A stretch of 63,074 bases of DNA from Oscillospiraceae bacterium (GTDB taxonomy: Bacteria; Bacillota; Clostridia; WRLR01): the NCBI GenBank assembly GCA_009777515.1, contig WRLR01000008.1, positions 1-63,074 on the forward strand. Reading direction: 5' to 3'. The position numbers and the translations under genes were made by a program. Shown piece after piece: positions 30,236 to 37,588 of this stretch (position 1 is its first letter; each line of letters opens with the position of its first letter). A model generated the notes under the pieces. The model saw only the letters and a program-made list of their open reading frames with translations. It searched no databases and had not been told where the DNA came from.

Positions 30236-30326
30236 TATCCATTCTCCCTATGGCGATCTGAGCCGCGTAAGCCTTGATACTGTTCGCGTTCCTGATACAC
30301 TTGGCCGGGTGTGTCCTGATATCCAT

Positions 30327-30351
30327 GTAAAAACCCCATGTCGGCATGGGG
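30327..30351 (-). terminator. Intrinsic terminator in the S10 operon leader (putative attenuator)
   Basis: Read on the minus strand, CCCCATG, a 4-base loop and CATGGGG are followed directly by TTTTTAC. It lies about 85 bases after the promoter -10 box and about 90 bases before rpsJ. Just upstream, a CCCGC/GCGGG hairpin ends in a run of G that could instead pair with the CCCC arm, which would make an antiterminator. A terminator between the promoter and the first gene implies regulated read-through. Confidence 0.7.
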
Positions 30352-30435
30352 ACCCCCGCCTGAAAAACACGCGGGCAAAAATATCTGTATGGTTGCATCC
30401 GCCCGTATTGCTCATTCTGCGTCAGAACAGGCAAT

Positions 30436-30464
30436 ATTATAAATGAATCGCCAACAATTAGCAA
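30436..30464 (-). promoter_or_regulatory. SigA-type promoter of the S10-spc-alpha cluster
   Basis: On the minus strand TTGCTA (30459-30464), 17 bp and a perfect TATAAT (30436-30441). It drives a ~200-base untranslated leader before rpsJ. The interval 30465-30614 upstream contains GTAAGC-type and GGCGCGGCGGGG-type repeats but no gene. Confidence 0.75.
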
Positions 30465-30571
30465 GAATTATTTTTCAAGCGAGTAAATGCGTAAGCAAGC
30501 TACGTAAGCGGGCGTAAGCAATGATAGTGATGGGGACGCGACGGGGCGCGGCGGGGGCGCAGTGGAGGCGC

Positions 30572-30595
30572 GGCGGGGGCAAGCCCCCGCCCTAC
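30572..30595. repeat. GGCGGGGGC/GCCCCCGCC palindrome ending CTAC
   Basis: Perfect 9-bp arms around AA, followed by CTAC. It is 20 bp past the aldo/keto reductase stop and could also act as its terminator stem. Confidence 0.65.
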
Positions 30596-30614
30596 GCCCA
30601 CGAGGCTCTCAATC

Positions 30615-31451
30615 CTAATTATTGTTGAATGTGTTGGGATCGGGGCCGATGCGTAAATTCTTGTTTAACACGTCTATGACGGCGATGTCATCTGCATCCA
30701 GTTCAAAATCAAAAATGTTCATGTTCTCGCGAATCCGCGCCTCATGCACGCTTTTGGGGATGGTGACTACCCCTTTTTCAATATTCCAGCGCAGCACTAC
30801 CTGCGCGGCTGTTTTACCGTACTTTTGCGCCATCGTTCCAATTTTCGCGTCGTTCAAAATATCGCCGCCACGCATCAGCGGGCTCCACGCTTCTATGAAG
30901 ATATCATGTTTGGCGCAAAAAGCCTTCAGCGTCGTCTGCGTCAGATAGGGGTGGTACTCGACCTGGTTGATGACTGGGACGACGTCCGTCTCGGCAAAGA
31001 GCCGCTCGAGGTGCGCGGGCTCAAAATTGGACACGCCGATCGAGCGAATGCGTTTATCCTTGTAAAGCTTGATAAACGCTTTCCATGTGTCGACGTACTT
31101 GTTGACCAACGGCAGCGGCCAGTGGATTAAATACAGGTCCAGATAGTCCAACCCCAGCAGAGCCATGCTCGCGTCAAAGGCCTTGAGCGTTGAGTCATAG
31201 CCTTGATCTCGGTTGGCCAGCTTCGTCGTTATGAATAGCTCCTCGCGCTTGATGCCGCTGGCCTTCACGGCGCGGCCGACGCCTGCTTCATTTTGGTACC
31301 CGGCTGCAGTGTCGATGCTGCGATAGCCCAGTTCCAAGGCTTTTAGCACGCTGGACTCCACTTCCGGCCCTTCGTCCATTTTAAATACGCCCAGCCCGAA
31401 CTGCGGCATCAAAACGCCATTGTTGAGCTTGATATTAGGTATGCCCGCCAT
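30615..31451 (-). CDS. Aldo/keto reductase
   Basis: NADPH-dependent reductase of aldehydes or ketones (AKR5-like). The catalytic tetrad is visible: Asp in SIDTAAGYQNE, Tyr a few residues later in the same stretch, Lys in ITTKLANRD and His in YLIHWPL. The cofactor end has IPKSVHEARIRENMNIFDF. The ATG at 31451 has GAGG 11 bp upstream; a GTG 9 bp earlier is too close to it. The substrate cannot be inferred. It appears to be a single-gene unit. Confidence 0.95.
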   Translation of the reverse strand: MAGIPNIKLNNGVLMPQFGLGVFKMDEGPEVESSVLKALELGYRSIDTAAGYQNEAGVGRAVKASGIKREELFITTKLANRDQGYDSTLKAFDASMALLGLDYLDLYLIHWPLPLVNKYVDTWKAFIKLYKDKRIRSIGVSNFEPAHLERLFAETDVVPVINQVEYHPYLTQTTLKAFCAKHDIFIEAWSPLMRGGDILNDAKIGTMAQKYGKTAAQVVLRWNIEKGVVTIPKSVHEARIRENMNIFDFELDADDIAVIDVLNKNLRIGPDPNTFNNN

Positions 31452-31519
31452 GTAATACACATCCTCTCATATAAATTGATTACGAACATACCTAAGTATA
31501 TCACATTGCAAAAATCAAC

Positions 31520-31545
31520 GGCGCGATGAGGACATCGCGCCCTAC
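31520..31545. repeat. GGCGCGAT/ATCGCGCC palindrome ending CTAC
   Basis: Eight-base arms with a 6-base loop, then CTAC; the arms are identical to those at 12806. A further, inverted and diverged copy (GTAGGGCGGAACGCCC) lies at about 31571-31620. Confidence 0.7.
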
Positions 31546-31636
31546 GAACATTACAAGGCTTTATTATTGTAGTAGGGCGGAACGCCCCGTCTGCGCCTGT
31601 TAGGGCGCTGTCCTCATCGCGCCATACCCAACGTAA

Positions 31637-31665
31637 GCGCCGCAGCGAATGCAACGCTGCGGCGC
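31637..31665 (-). terminator. Perfect 11-bp stem-loop after the chemoreceptor gene
   Basis: GCGCCGCAGCG (31637-31647) and CGCTGCGGCGC (31655-31665) flank a 7-base loop, 37 bp past the stop of the chemoreceptor gene. The stem is strong; only a weak T-stretch follows on the minus strand. Confidence 0.55.
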
Positions 31666-31701
31666 CGATTACTAATTATTACCATCAACCCGCTTCATTT
31701 C

Positions 31702-33405
31702 TCATGCCCCGGAGCTCGGCAGCATCAGTGGGAGCTGGCCCATATCGTTTGTGGTCTTGAAGCGCCTTACAAGGCCTTGCAAAACCTCGGCCTGCATGCT
31801 CATTTCCTCGGACGTGGCGGCGCTCTCCTGGGCGGCGGCGCTGTTCATCTGTATGACCTGCGTGACCTGATCGATGCCGGTGTTTATCTGGGAGATGGCG
31901 CTGACCTGATCCTCGGACGAATGCGCGATTTTTGTGACGATCTCGACGCTCCTGTTTATGCTCTCCACGACCTCCATCAGCGACTCGGACGTTTCCGTCG
32001 CAATGGACAGCCCCAGGTTGGACTTCTGGATGGAATTTTCAATCAACGCGCCCGTGTCCTTGGCCGACTCCGCGCTCTTGGCCGCGAGGTTTCTGACCTC
32101 CTCCGCGACGACGGCGAAGCCCTTCCCGTGCTGTCCCGCGCGCGCGGCCTCGACCGCCGCGTTGAGGGCGAGGATATTGGTTTGGAAGGCGATATCGTCG
32201 ATGACTTTTATGACCTTGCTGATCGAATTGCTCGCCTCGGTGATCTCCCGCACGGCCTGCATGAGGTGATCCATCTGCACGCGCTCCCGTTCGGAATGCG
32301 CCTTGATGTCGCGCGAAAGCCCGGACGCCTCTTCAGCCATGTCCGCGTTGTCCTTCGTCATGACCGTAATGTCGCTGATGGACGCCGACAATTGCTCAAT
32401 GGACGCAGCCTGCTCGGTGGAGCCCTGCGCGAGGGTCTGGCTGCTGCGGGCAATCTCGCCCGCCCCGACCGAAACCTGGCTGGACGAAGAATTAATATCG
32501 GTAAACATCAAGTTAAAGTTGTCGGTCATCTTTCTAATCGACAGGCCCAGCATGTCTTTGTCCGAAAGCACATCAGGGGCGACCGTGATGTCGCCGTCCG
32601 CGATTTGGATGAGGCTGTTGCTGATGTCCGTCACATGTTTGACAAACGACGCGCAAGCGGATATGGCCTGGCCTATTTCGTCTTTTATCATAGAAAACTT
32701 GGTGATGACGGCGATGTCGTCCGGAGACAGCGATATGTCTCCTGTGGTGCCCGCTTTGTTCATAAATGCCGCAAGCGGTATCAACGGTTTGACCACGCTC
32801 TTGGTGATAACTAAGGTCAGAACGACGCCCGCCACCAGAGCCGCCACGATCAATGAGATGATGATCACATCCATGGTCATGCCCGTGCTTTCTATATTCC
32901 CGCTCGTCTCGTCAATCAGCTCGGCGTAGCGCTGCTCGACGCTGGTCAAAAGCCCGATGACCTCTAGCGTCCTCGGCAGTATGACATTTTCAAGCTGCGC
33001 GATGGCCGCGTCCCTGTCGCCGACTTCCAAATAGTCCCTGACCACGCGGGCCTCATTGTGTATAAAATTGTGCGGCACATTCACCTGATCAAGCAATGAC
33101 AGTACCCTTGAGTCCGTGATGTTGCGCGCCACGTCGCTCTCGCGCCACCTGCCCAGCGTGCAGTTGGTCGGATCCAAAGAACCCGTGAATTCGCTCCCCG
33201 TCAGGACGGCTTCGACAAGCCCATGCCGCCATATGTAATGCGCGTTCAGCACTTCGCTGGCGCCGGCGTTTTCGCGCTGGATGACATGCAGGGACGTCGA
33301 CATATTGGTGAGCATGTTCGTCGACACAAGGCCCACAATGCCAAGGCACATCCCAATAGAAGCCATGAGGACAAGCGAGAGCAGTATCTTCATACGGATA
33401 GTCAT
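31702..33405 (-). CDS. Methyl-accepting chemotaxis protein with CZB-like zinc-binding domain
   Basis: Transmembrane chemoreceptor signalling through CheA and CheW to the flagella. Helix 1 is at residues ~5-30. A periplasmic-side domain has the chemoreceptor zinc-binding pattern: His and Trp in [21 protein letters not shown], then [11 protein letters not shown]. Helix 2 is near [25 protein letters not shown]-like linker and the conserved signalling hairpin ([20 protein letters not shown], then [15 protein letters not shown]) follow. No NWETF-type CheR pentapeptide is seen at the C-terminus. The second ATG, 9 bp after AGGA, is preferred. Confidence 0.93.
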   Translation of the reverse strand: MTIRMKILLSLVLMASIGMCLGIVGLVSTNMLTNMSTSLHVIQRENAGASEVLNAHYIWRHGLVEAVLTGSEFTGSLDPTNCTLGRWRESDVARNITDSRVLSLLDQVNVPHNFIHNEARVVRDYLEVGDRDAAIAQLENVILPRTLEVIGLLTSVEQRYAELIDETSGNIESTGMTMDVIIISLIVAALVAGVVLTLVITKSVVKPLIPLAAFMNKAGTTGDISLSPDDIAVITKFSMIKDEIGQAISACASFVKHVTDISNSLIQIADGDITVAPDVLSDKDMLGLSIRKMTDNFNLMFTDINSSSSQVSVGAGEIARSSQTLAQGSTEQAASIEQLSASISDITVMTKDNADMAEEASGLSRDIKAHSERERVQMDHLMQAVREITEASNSISKVIKVIDDIAFQTNILALNAAVEAARAGQHGKGFAVVAEEVRNLAAKSAESAKDTGALIENSIQKSNLGLSIATETSESLMEVVESINRSVEIVTKIAHSSEDQVSAISQINTGIDQVTQVIQMNSAAAQESAATSEEMSMQAEVLQGLVRRFKTTNDMGQLPLMLPSSGA

Positions 33406-33439
33406 GGTAAACGATCCTTTCATAAAAAAGTCATGCTAA

Positions 33440-33515
33440 TAAATCATGCTATAATTACGCAAAGTAGCGCCCAAAATGCCGCCCAAAGTGCCGCCCAGAG
33501 GCAGAGCAAGGGCAG
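33440..33515. repeat. Short repeat tract (TGCCGCCCAAAG) upstream of the chemoreceptor
   Basis: Three to four drifting copies of AGCGCCCAAAA, TGCCGCCCAAAG and TGCCGCCCAGAG lie upstream of the chemoreceptor gene. The rest of 33406-33626 is AT-rich, and no strong promoter could be fixed. Confidence 0.5.
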
Positions 33516-33626
33516 TAATAGGGCATAATACAACAATACCACCCCATTGCGCATTTATAACATAACGAGCCTATAAAAGGATATTTCATGACTACTGATG
33601 TATAATGGATGTATTAAACTCGCCTA

Positions 33627-34436
33627 TTAAACATATTGGTACATATCGGCTGAGCGGACGAACGTCACAGGCAATTCGTGGCTTATCAAATCGCCTATCC
33701 AATTGACCGCCCACTTCATCCCCAGCTCCTCCATGCTCATGTGCCCGATATGCAAAATCGCCTTGTTTTTGCCAAGCTGTCCGGCGTCGCGCATATACGA
33801 AGCCGTCGTCCAGTCGATCAGCTCGCCCGGGATCAGCACGTCGATGTCTTTGTCGTTGGCGAACGTCGTCGCCCTCTCCTCCGGGGTTGGGGGATATATG
33901 TGGCCGACGAACGCGACCGTCGAGACCTCGGCGTCGATATTGCCGATGACGCGCACGCCGTTGAGCCCGATTTTTTCCTTCAGAAAAAGGGCCAGTGCGC
34001 GCACGGTCGTCTTGGGAAGCCGGAAATAGCGCTCGAAGCGTTCTTCGCCCACAAGATAGTCCTGCCAGCCAAGCTCCATCATGTTCCCATGAAAAATACC
34101 GTCGGGCTTGTGGGAGTGGATGTGGTCATGGTCGCGCCATATGGCTATGCCGTGCTTGTCCAGAATGGCCTTTTTTTCTTTGAAAACTTCGTTGCCTGCC
34201 AGCCATTCAGTCTTGTCCAGGTGCGTATAAAATGCCGGTTCATGGACTATGAGCAGGTTCGCGCCCAGCTCCGCCGTTCTCCTTATGACGTCCACCGAGG
34301 GGGCGACGGATGTAGCGATCCCGGTGCAGTCGTCCCCAGGGTTCCCGCACTTGAACCCGTCGCACGCCCCCGGCTTGTCGTCCGGTATCTCCGGATGGTA
34401 AGCAAGTATCTTGTCGACTACGTCTTGAATTTTCAT
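33627..34436 (-). CDS. Nif3-like dinuclear metal centre protein
   Basis: Member of the Nif3/NGG1-interacting-factor family, which forms ring-shaped oligomers with two metals per subunit; the physiological substrate is unknown. Metal-ligand stretches are LLIVHEPAFYTH and RDHDHIHSHKPDGIFHG; the C-terminal HIGHMSMEEL adds another His. 269 residues is normal. It is followed on the same strand by the chemoreceptor and preceded by a TIM-barrel isomerase, so a small sugar-related operon is possible but not shown. Confidence 0.85.
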   Translation of the reverse strand: MKIQDVVDKILAYHPEIPDDKPGACDGFKCGNPGDDCTGIATSVAPSVDVIRRTAELGANLLIVHEPAFYTHLDKTEWLAGNEVFKEKKAILDKHGIAIWRDHDHIHSHKPDGIFHGNMMELGWQDYLVGEERFERYFRLPKTTVRALALFLKEKIGLNGVRVIGNIDAEVSTVAFVGHIYPPTPEERATTFANDKDIDVLIPGELIDWTTASYMRDAGQLGKNKAILHIGHMSMEELGMKWAVNWIGDLISHELPVTFVRSADMYQYV

Positions 34437-34555
34437 GGCGATCCCCTTTCATGCGCATAGAAATGGTTGTTTAACACATATCATTACTTTATATTACAAT
34501 TAATTTCATTCTACCACTCTAAGCACAATAAGGCTAAGCCATTCAAGTAGCGTCG

Positions 34556-35410
34556 TCAAGCCCTGGACTGCATCACCTTTCTCATGAGCATCGCCCCCGC
34601 CTCGTTGGGGGTATCGGACCTCTTTATCTGGTAGTCCAATGGGCTGATGACCCTGCGGGCCTGCGCCAACTGGAACGCGGCATTGTTATACTCATTGGCG
34701 CCTTTTCCGCACTCGACCGCCCACACGCCGGCATAGCCTGCCTCCGCCAGGGGCGGCAACTGCTTGTCGGCATTCACGCAGGCGTCATAATGCAAATGCA
34801 TGTGCATGGCCTTGGGTGCAATCTCCAGGTCACAGGCATCCTTTTCGTCCTGGGTTTCGCACTGCCAGTTGCCCAGGTGCAGCAGCACGGCAAAATTTTT
34901 CGCCTTGACCGCCTGGTACAGCTTGCGGATCACTTTTATGTCTGTCGACGCGCCCCAATGGTTCTCCGTCCCCAGCTTCGCGCCGAACCCGTCGACTGCG
35001 GAGCAGTACTCGTCATACTTTTTCGCGCAGTGCTCAATCTGCTCGTCGGTGGCCTGCCTGGGCCCGATCCCCATATCGATGCGGACCGTCTCGGCGCCCA
35101 ATACCCGGGCAGCTTTCAACACGTTCTGCGCATTTTGGGTGCATAGCCTCTCTTCTTTTTCGTCGTCGTTCCACACATGCGCAAAGTCGCAGCACAGGTT
35201 CACCAACGACAGGCCGCGCTCGTCCATTTGCGCCTTGACCATTGTCAAATAGTCGTCCTCGTAGCTTGCGAGCATAGGGCTCCAAATATCAGCGGTCGAG
35301 AGTCCGTACCGATATCGGACAGTTTCAAAATACTGGATCAAATTCATTGCGCCATTGCTGAACAGTCCATTGAACGAATACGCAGCAATAGAAAAACGTG
35401 GTTGTGCCAT
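34556..35410 (-). CDS. Sugar phosphate isomerase/epimerase (TIM barrel)
   Basis: Xylose-isomerase-like TIM-barrel protein of the AP endonuclease 2 superfamily. Visible are FSIAAYSFNGLFSNG at the start, ETVRIDMGIGPRQATDE, GTENHWGASTDIK with a likely metal-binding Glu-His pair, MHLHYDACVNAD, and AVECGKGANE near the end. The exact reaction is unknown. The ATG follows GAGAGG by 6 bp, and a strong promoter lies upstream (35457-35485). It is 119 bp upstream of the Nif3-like gene on the same strand. Confidence 0.88.
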   Translation of the reverse strand: MAQPRFSIAAYSFNGLFSNGAMNLIQYFETVRYRYGLSTADIWSPMLASYEDDYLTMVKAQMDERGLSLVNLCCDFAHVWNDDEKEERLCTQNAQNVLKAARVLGAETVRIDMGIGPRQATDEQIEHCAKKYDEYCSAVDGFGAKLGTENHWGASTDIKVIRKLYQAVKAKNFAVLLHLGNWQCETQDEKDACDLEIAPKAMHMHLHYDACVNADKQLPPLAEAGYAGVWAVECGKGANEYNNAAFQLAQARRVISPLDYQIKRSDTPNEAGAMLMRKVMQSRA

Positions 35411-35438
35411 ATTGGTCCTCTCTTGAATAATTAATGGT

Positions 35439-35552
35439 TTATAGTATGATACAGATAAAATAGATTACATTACGTAAATTGTCAATGTTTATATTGTGTT
35501 CTATTAACCTTGACGTTGCATGCCCCAGCGCCTTCAGTTGCTCTTTTATCAT
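35439..35552 (-). CDS. Possible 37-residue leader peptide or truncated gene
   Basis: An ATG 7 bp after GGGAGG opens 37 codons (MIKEQLKALGHATSRLIEHN, then a hydrophobic FICIIL end). The good ribosome binding site suggests a real or formerly real gene. The isomerase promoter lies within its 3' half, so it may be a gene remnant whose 3' part was replaced. No family recognised. Confidence 0.3.
   Translation of the reverse strand: MIKEQLKALGHATSRLIEHNINIDNLRNVIYFICIIL
35457..35485 (-). promoter_or_regulatory. SigA-type promoter of the TIM-barrel isomerase gene
   Basis: TTGACA (35480-35485), 17 bp and TATTTT (35457-35462) on the minus strand, 47 bp before the start codon. The remaining 35486-35708 holds the mini-ORF 5' half and the terminator at 35655. 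Confidence 0.75.
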
Positions 35553-35654
35553 AATGGTGCCTCCCTTTCAATCTTCCGTGTTTACCATGCAACGCCACGA
35601 TTTTTGTCTCTGTGTTTTCCGCACTCAAATACCAAAACGGCGATTTTTGCGCAC

Positions 35655-35680
35655 AAAAAACCGCCCCGCAGGGAGCGGCC
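35655..35680 (-). terminator. Intrinsic terminator after the zinc-ribbon gene
   Basis: On the minus strand CCGCTCCC, a TGC loop and GGGGCGG are followed by TTTTTT. It lies about 30 bp past the stop of the gene at 35709 and marks the left end of the AT-rich island. Confidence 0.8.
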
Positions 35681-35708
35681 TTTTCATTGTTCTAATAGGT
35701 ATAATGGC

Positions 35709-35969
35709 TTAATCAGCCAGACCTTTAGCTAAATTACGTTCGCGTTCTTCCACTATAGCTTGTTCAATGCTTTTATATTTACGGTTTGGGGGTATAGATC
35801 CACAATCAACATGCTCTGACTCGGAACAATCATTACACCATATATCCAGACATGCTCGACCGCTTTTTTTCTTTATATATGTATAATCTGTATTATTACT
35901 TTTACAAAAAGGGCATTCACCAACTATGCCTTCTTTTATCAAAATCGATAAATTATTATTCCATTTCAT
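35709..35969 (-). CDS. Hypothetical zinc-ribbon protein
   Basis: An 86-residue protein with two Cys pairs, CPFC near residue 19 and CNDC near residue 46 (WCNDCSESEHVDC), suggesting a zinc ribbon. No family is recognised. It is AT-rich, unlike the genome backbone, and lies just downstream of the decayed toxin/immunity pair with its own terminator. It could be a second immunity or cargo gene of that cassette; this is inferred from position only. Confidence 0.6.
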   Translation of the reverse strand: MKWNNNLSILIKEGIVGECPFCKSNNTDYTYIKKKSGRACLDIWCNDCSESEHVDCGSIPPNRKYKSIEQAIVEERERNLAKGLAD

Positions 35970-36001
35970 TTTATTAGGCTCGCTTCATGATGCAATTTAT
36001 T

Positions 36002-36462
36002 TTAATTCTTATATGAATCAGTTATGTCAGCATAATAATCATCGCGAACTCCATCTAAAAAATATCTGATATATGGGGGATCGCTTCTTTCGATGATAGC
36101 TTACTCCCATTCTTCTTGTGCTTTTAGTAGTTGCTGTTGTTGATCATGATTTGCTTCCGGGTATTTTTCGAGAATATTCAATATATTCTGCCTTCCTTAG
36201 CCAATTCATTCCAGACCAAAATAATCATGCAATGATTGTTAATGCTTTTATTACGATGTCTTTATGAAAACGTTCAATGCTATACTGCGGCTTGCTTTGA
36301 GGTTCGCCATTGCAAAACAAATTATATGAATCTGTCCAATCTTTACCAGTCACCCGCTCATATTCTAAAAAATCGGACATTAGATTATCTTTACCATAAT
36401 GTTTAGCATATTGATATTCTTCACCTACTGTACTAGCCAAATCATATGCTAACAATGCTCAT
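36002..36462 (-). pseudogene. Decayed immunity-like gene downstream of the toxin remnant
   Basis: The ATG overlaps the toxin-remnant stop (ATGA). The first frame stops after six codons, then another frame continues for ~75 residues (LAYDLASTVGEEYQYAKHYG, TGKDWTDSYNLFCNGE). After further shifts come VWNELAKEG, NILEKYPEANHDQQQQLLKA, a TAA replacing a codon after AQEEWE, and RYFLDGVRDDYYADITDSYK. At least three frameshifts and one nonsense change are needed to join them. The family is not recognised; the immunity role is inferred from coupling to the toxin-like gene. Confidence 0.5.
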
Positions 36463-37293
36463 ACCCCCTCGAAAAACATTTTTTTAAAGACAATAATAAT
36501 AATATCATCTAATATACCATCAAATTCAGGTATTTCGATACAATTTGCCTTTAGATAACTCATATTTGCAAATATTTCTTGTGCCCGTGATTGAGAATCC
36601 CAATTTTTATGTCCATACTGTACCTTTATAATATTATTTGACAACGCGTTTAATATATCTTGAAATGCGGGATTAACATTGCCCAATGATTTATACAAAA
36701 TATTATATTTATTAATATCGCTTTTTATTTTATCTACAGCAATATTAATTGTACTAATAAATTCTTTATGCTGCCAAGATAAAATATTAAATAATCATAC
36801 CTATGTGCTAACTCGTGACTAAAAATCACATTAGCATTTTGTTGGAATTGTTTCAGTTTTAAAAATCTTTCATTGTATGTCAGAGCATCTTTACTAGGAT
36901 CATACCCAATTGGAGACATCTGTAATGGATTTAAGTATCTTTGTATGATCTGCGTAATATAAGTAAATACCTTTATATGGGTTGGGCATATTTTAAATAT
37001 GTCCCTTGAACTCATCAAGACCTTTTAACAATGATTTTTCAGCATTTATTAAAATGCCAGACTCACGCATTTGCTCTATCTCCATATTTGTTGGTTGGCG
37101 CTCATATATTTTTATTATACCATCTCCGTCCCCGCCGTCAACGTGCTGCGCCCTCCACTCATTATACTTCATTTCGGCGGGGACGCTGTAGGTCTCCCCG
37201 TCCCCTTCGCGGGCGGCGCGTTCGCTGCCGGTGGCGCCGTCGTCGAAGTATGGGGCGGTGGTGCAGCGGCACCAGGGGTGGAACGGGGGGGGG
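36459..37293 (-). pseudogene. Remnant of a MuF-type phage head protein with C-terminal HExxH toxin-like domain
   Basis: Frame A (37293-36993) reads PPFHPWCRCTTAPYFDDG and then YSVPAEMKYNEWRAQHVDGG, the signature end of SPP1-gp7/MuF head-morphogenesis proteins. A shift near 37000 leads to frame B, with YDPSKDALTYNERF and NVIFSHELAHRYDYL, an HExxH zincin motif. A second shift near 36782 leads to frame C (SWQHKEFISTINIAVDKIKS and on to FEGV, stop 36459). The MuF N-terminal part is missing: upstream lies a 9-C run, then unrelated sequence. The piece is AT-rich except for the MuF part. This is a broken phage-borne polymorphic toxin. Confidence 0.7.
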
Positions 37294-37588
37294 ATCTAAT
37301 AGGTATGAAAATAATTACAAAAAAAGAAGTCCCTTGAACTTCTCCTGGTTCTTATTCATAATTTTTAACTCATGCTTTTACCGTGGAAAGTTTATGGTTT
37401 AATACACAGTAGATTCGAAAAATTAAATTCATCTCTTTACAATTCCTTACACAACGGCGGAAATATTGCTTTGCGCATAAAATACTATATTTTGGTATAA
37501 TATAGATGGTGAATATAAAGTTGCGCGGGGATGTGCGGAAATTTGTGGGAACGCGTGGGCATCTGGCATATATGAAGGGAGCGTGGCG
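37294..37588. other. Gene-free junction upstream of the glycyl radical enzyme
   Basis: No gene was found. A TATAAT box near 37496-37501 with TTGCGC 19 bp upstream may be the promoter of the glycyl radical enzyme. The 9-bp G run at 37285-37293 marks the break point of the phage-derived piece. Confidence 0.4.

Noticed and set aside
30225-30464. 79-codon frame overlapping the rpsJ start
   Set aside because: It lies in the S10 leader, covers the terminator hairpin and promoter, and its product matches nothing.
31777-32814. 345-codon open frame on the plus strand
   Set aside because: Antisense to the chemoreceptor; composition is Arg/Leu/Asp-rich without motifs, while the minus strand gives a clear MCP.
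37071-37402. Plus-strand open frames over the MuF remnant
   Set aside because: They are shadows; the minus strand gives the recognisable phage head-protein sequence.
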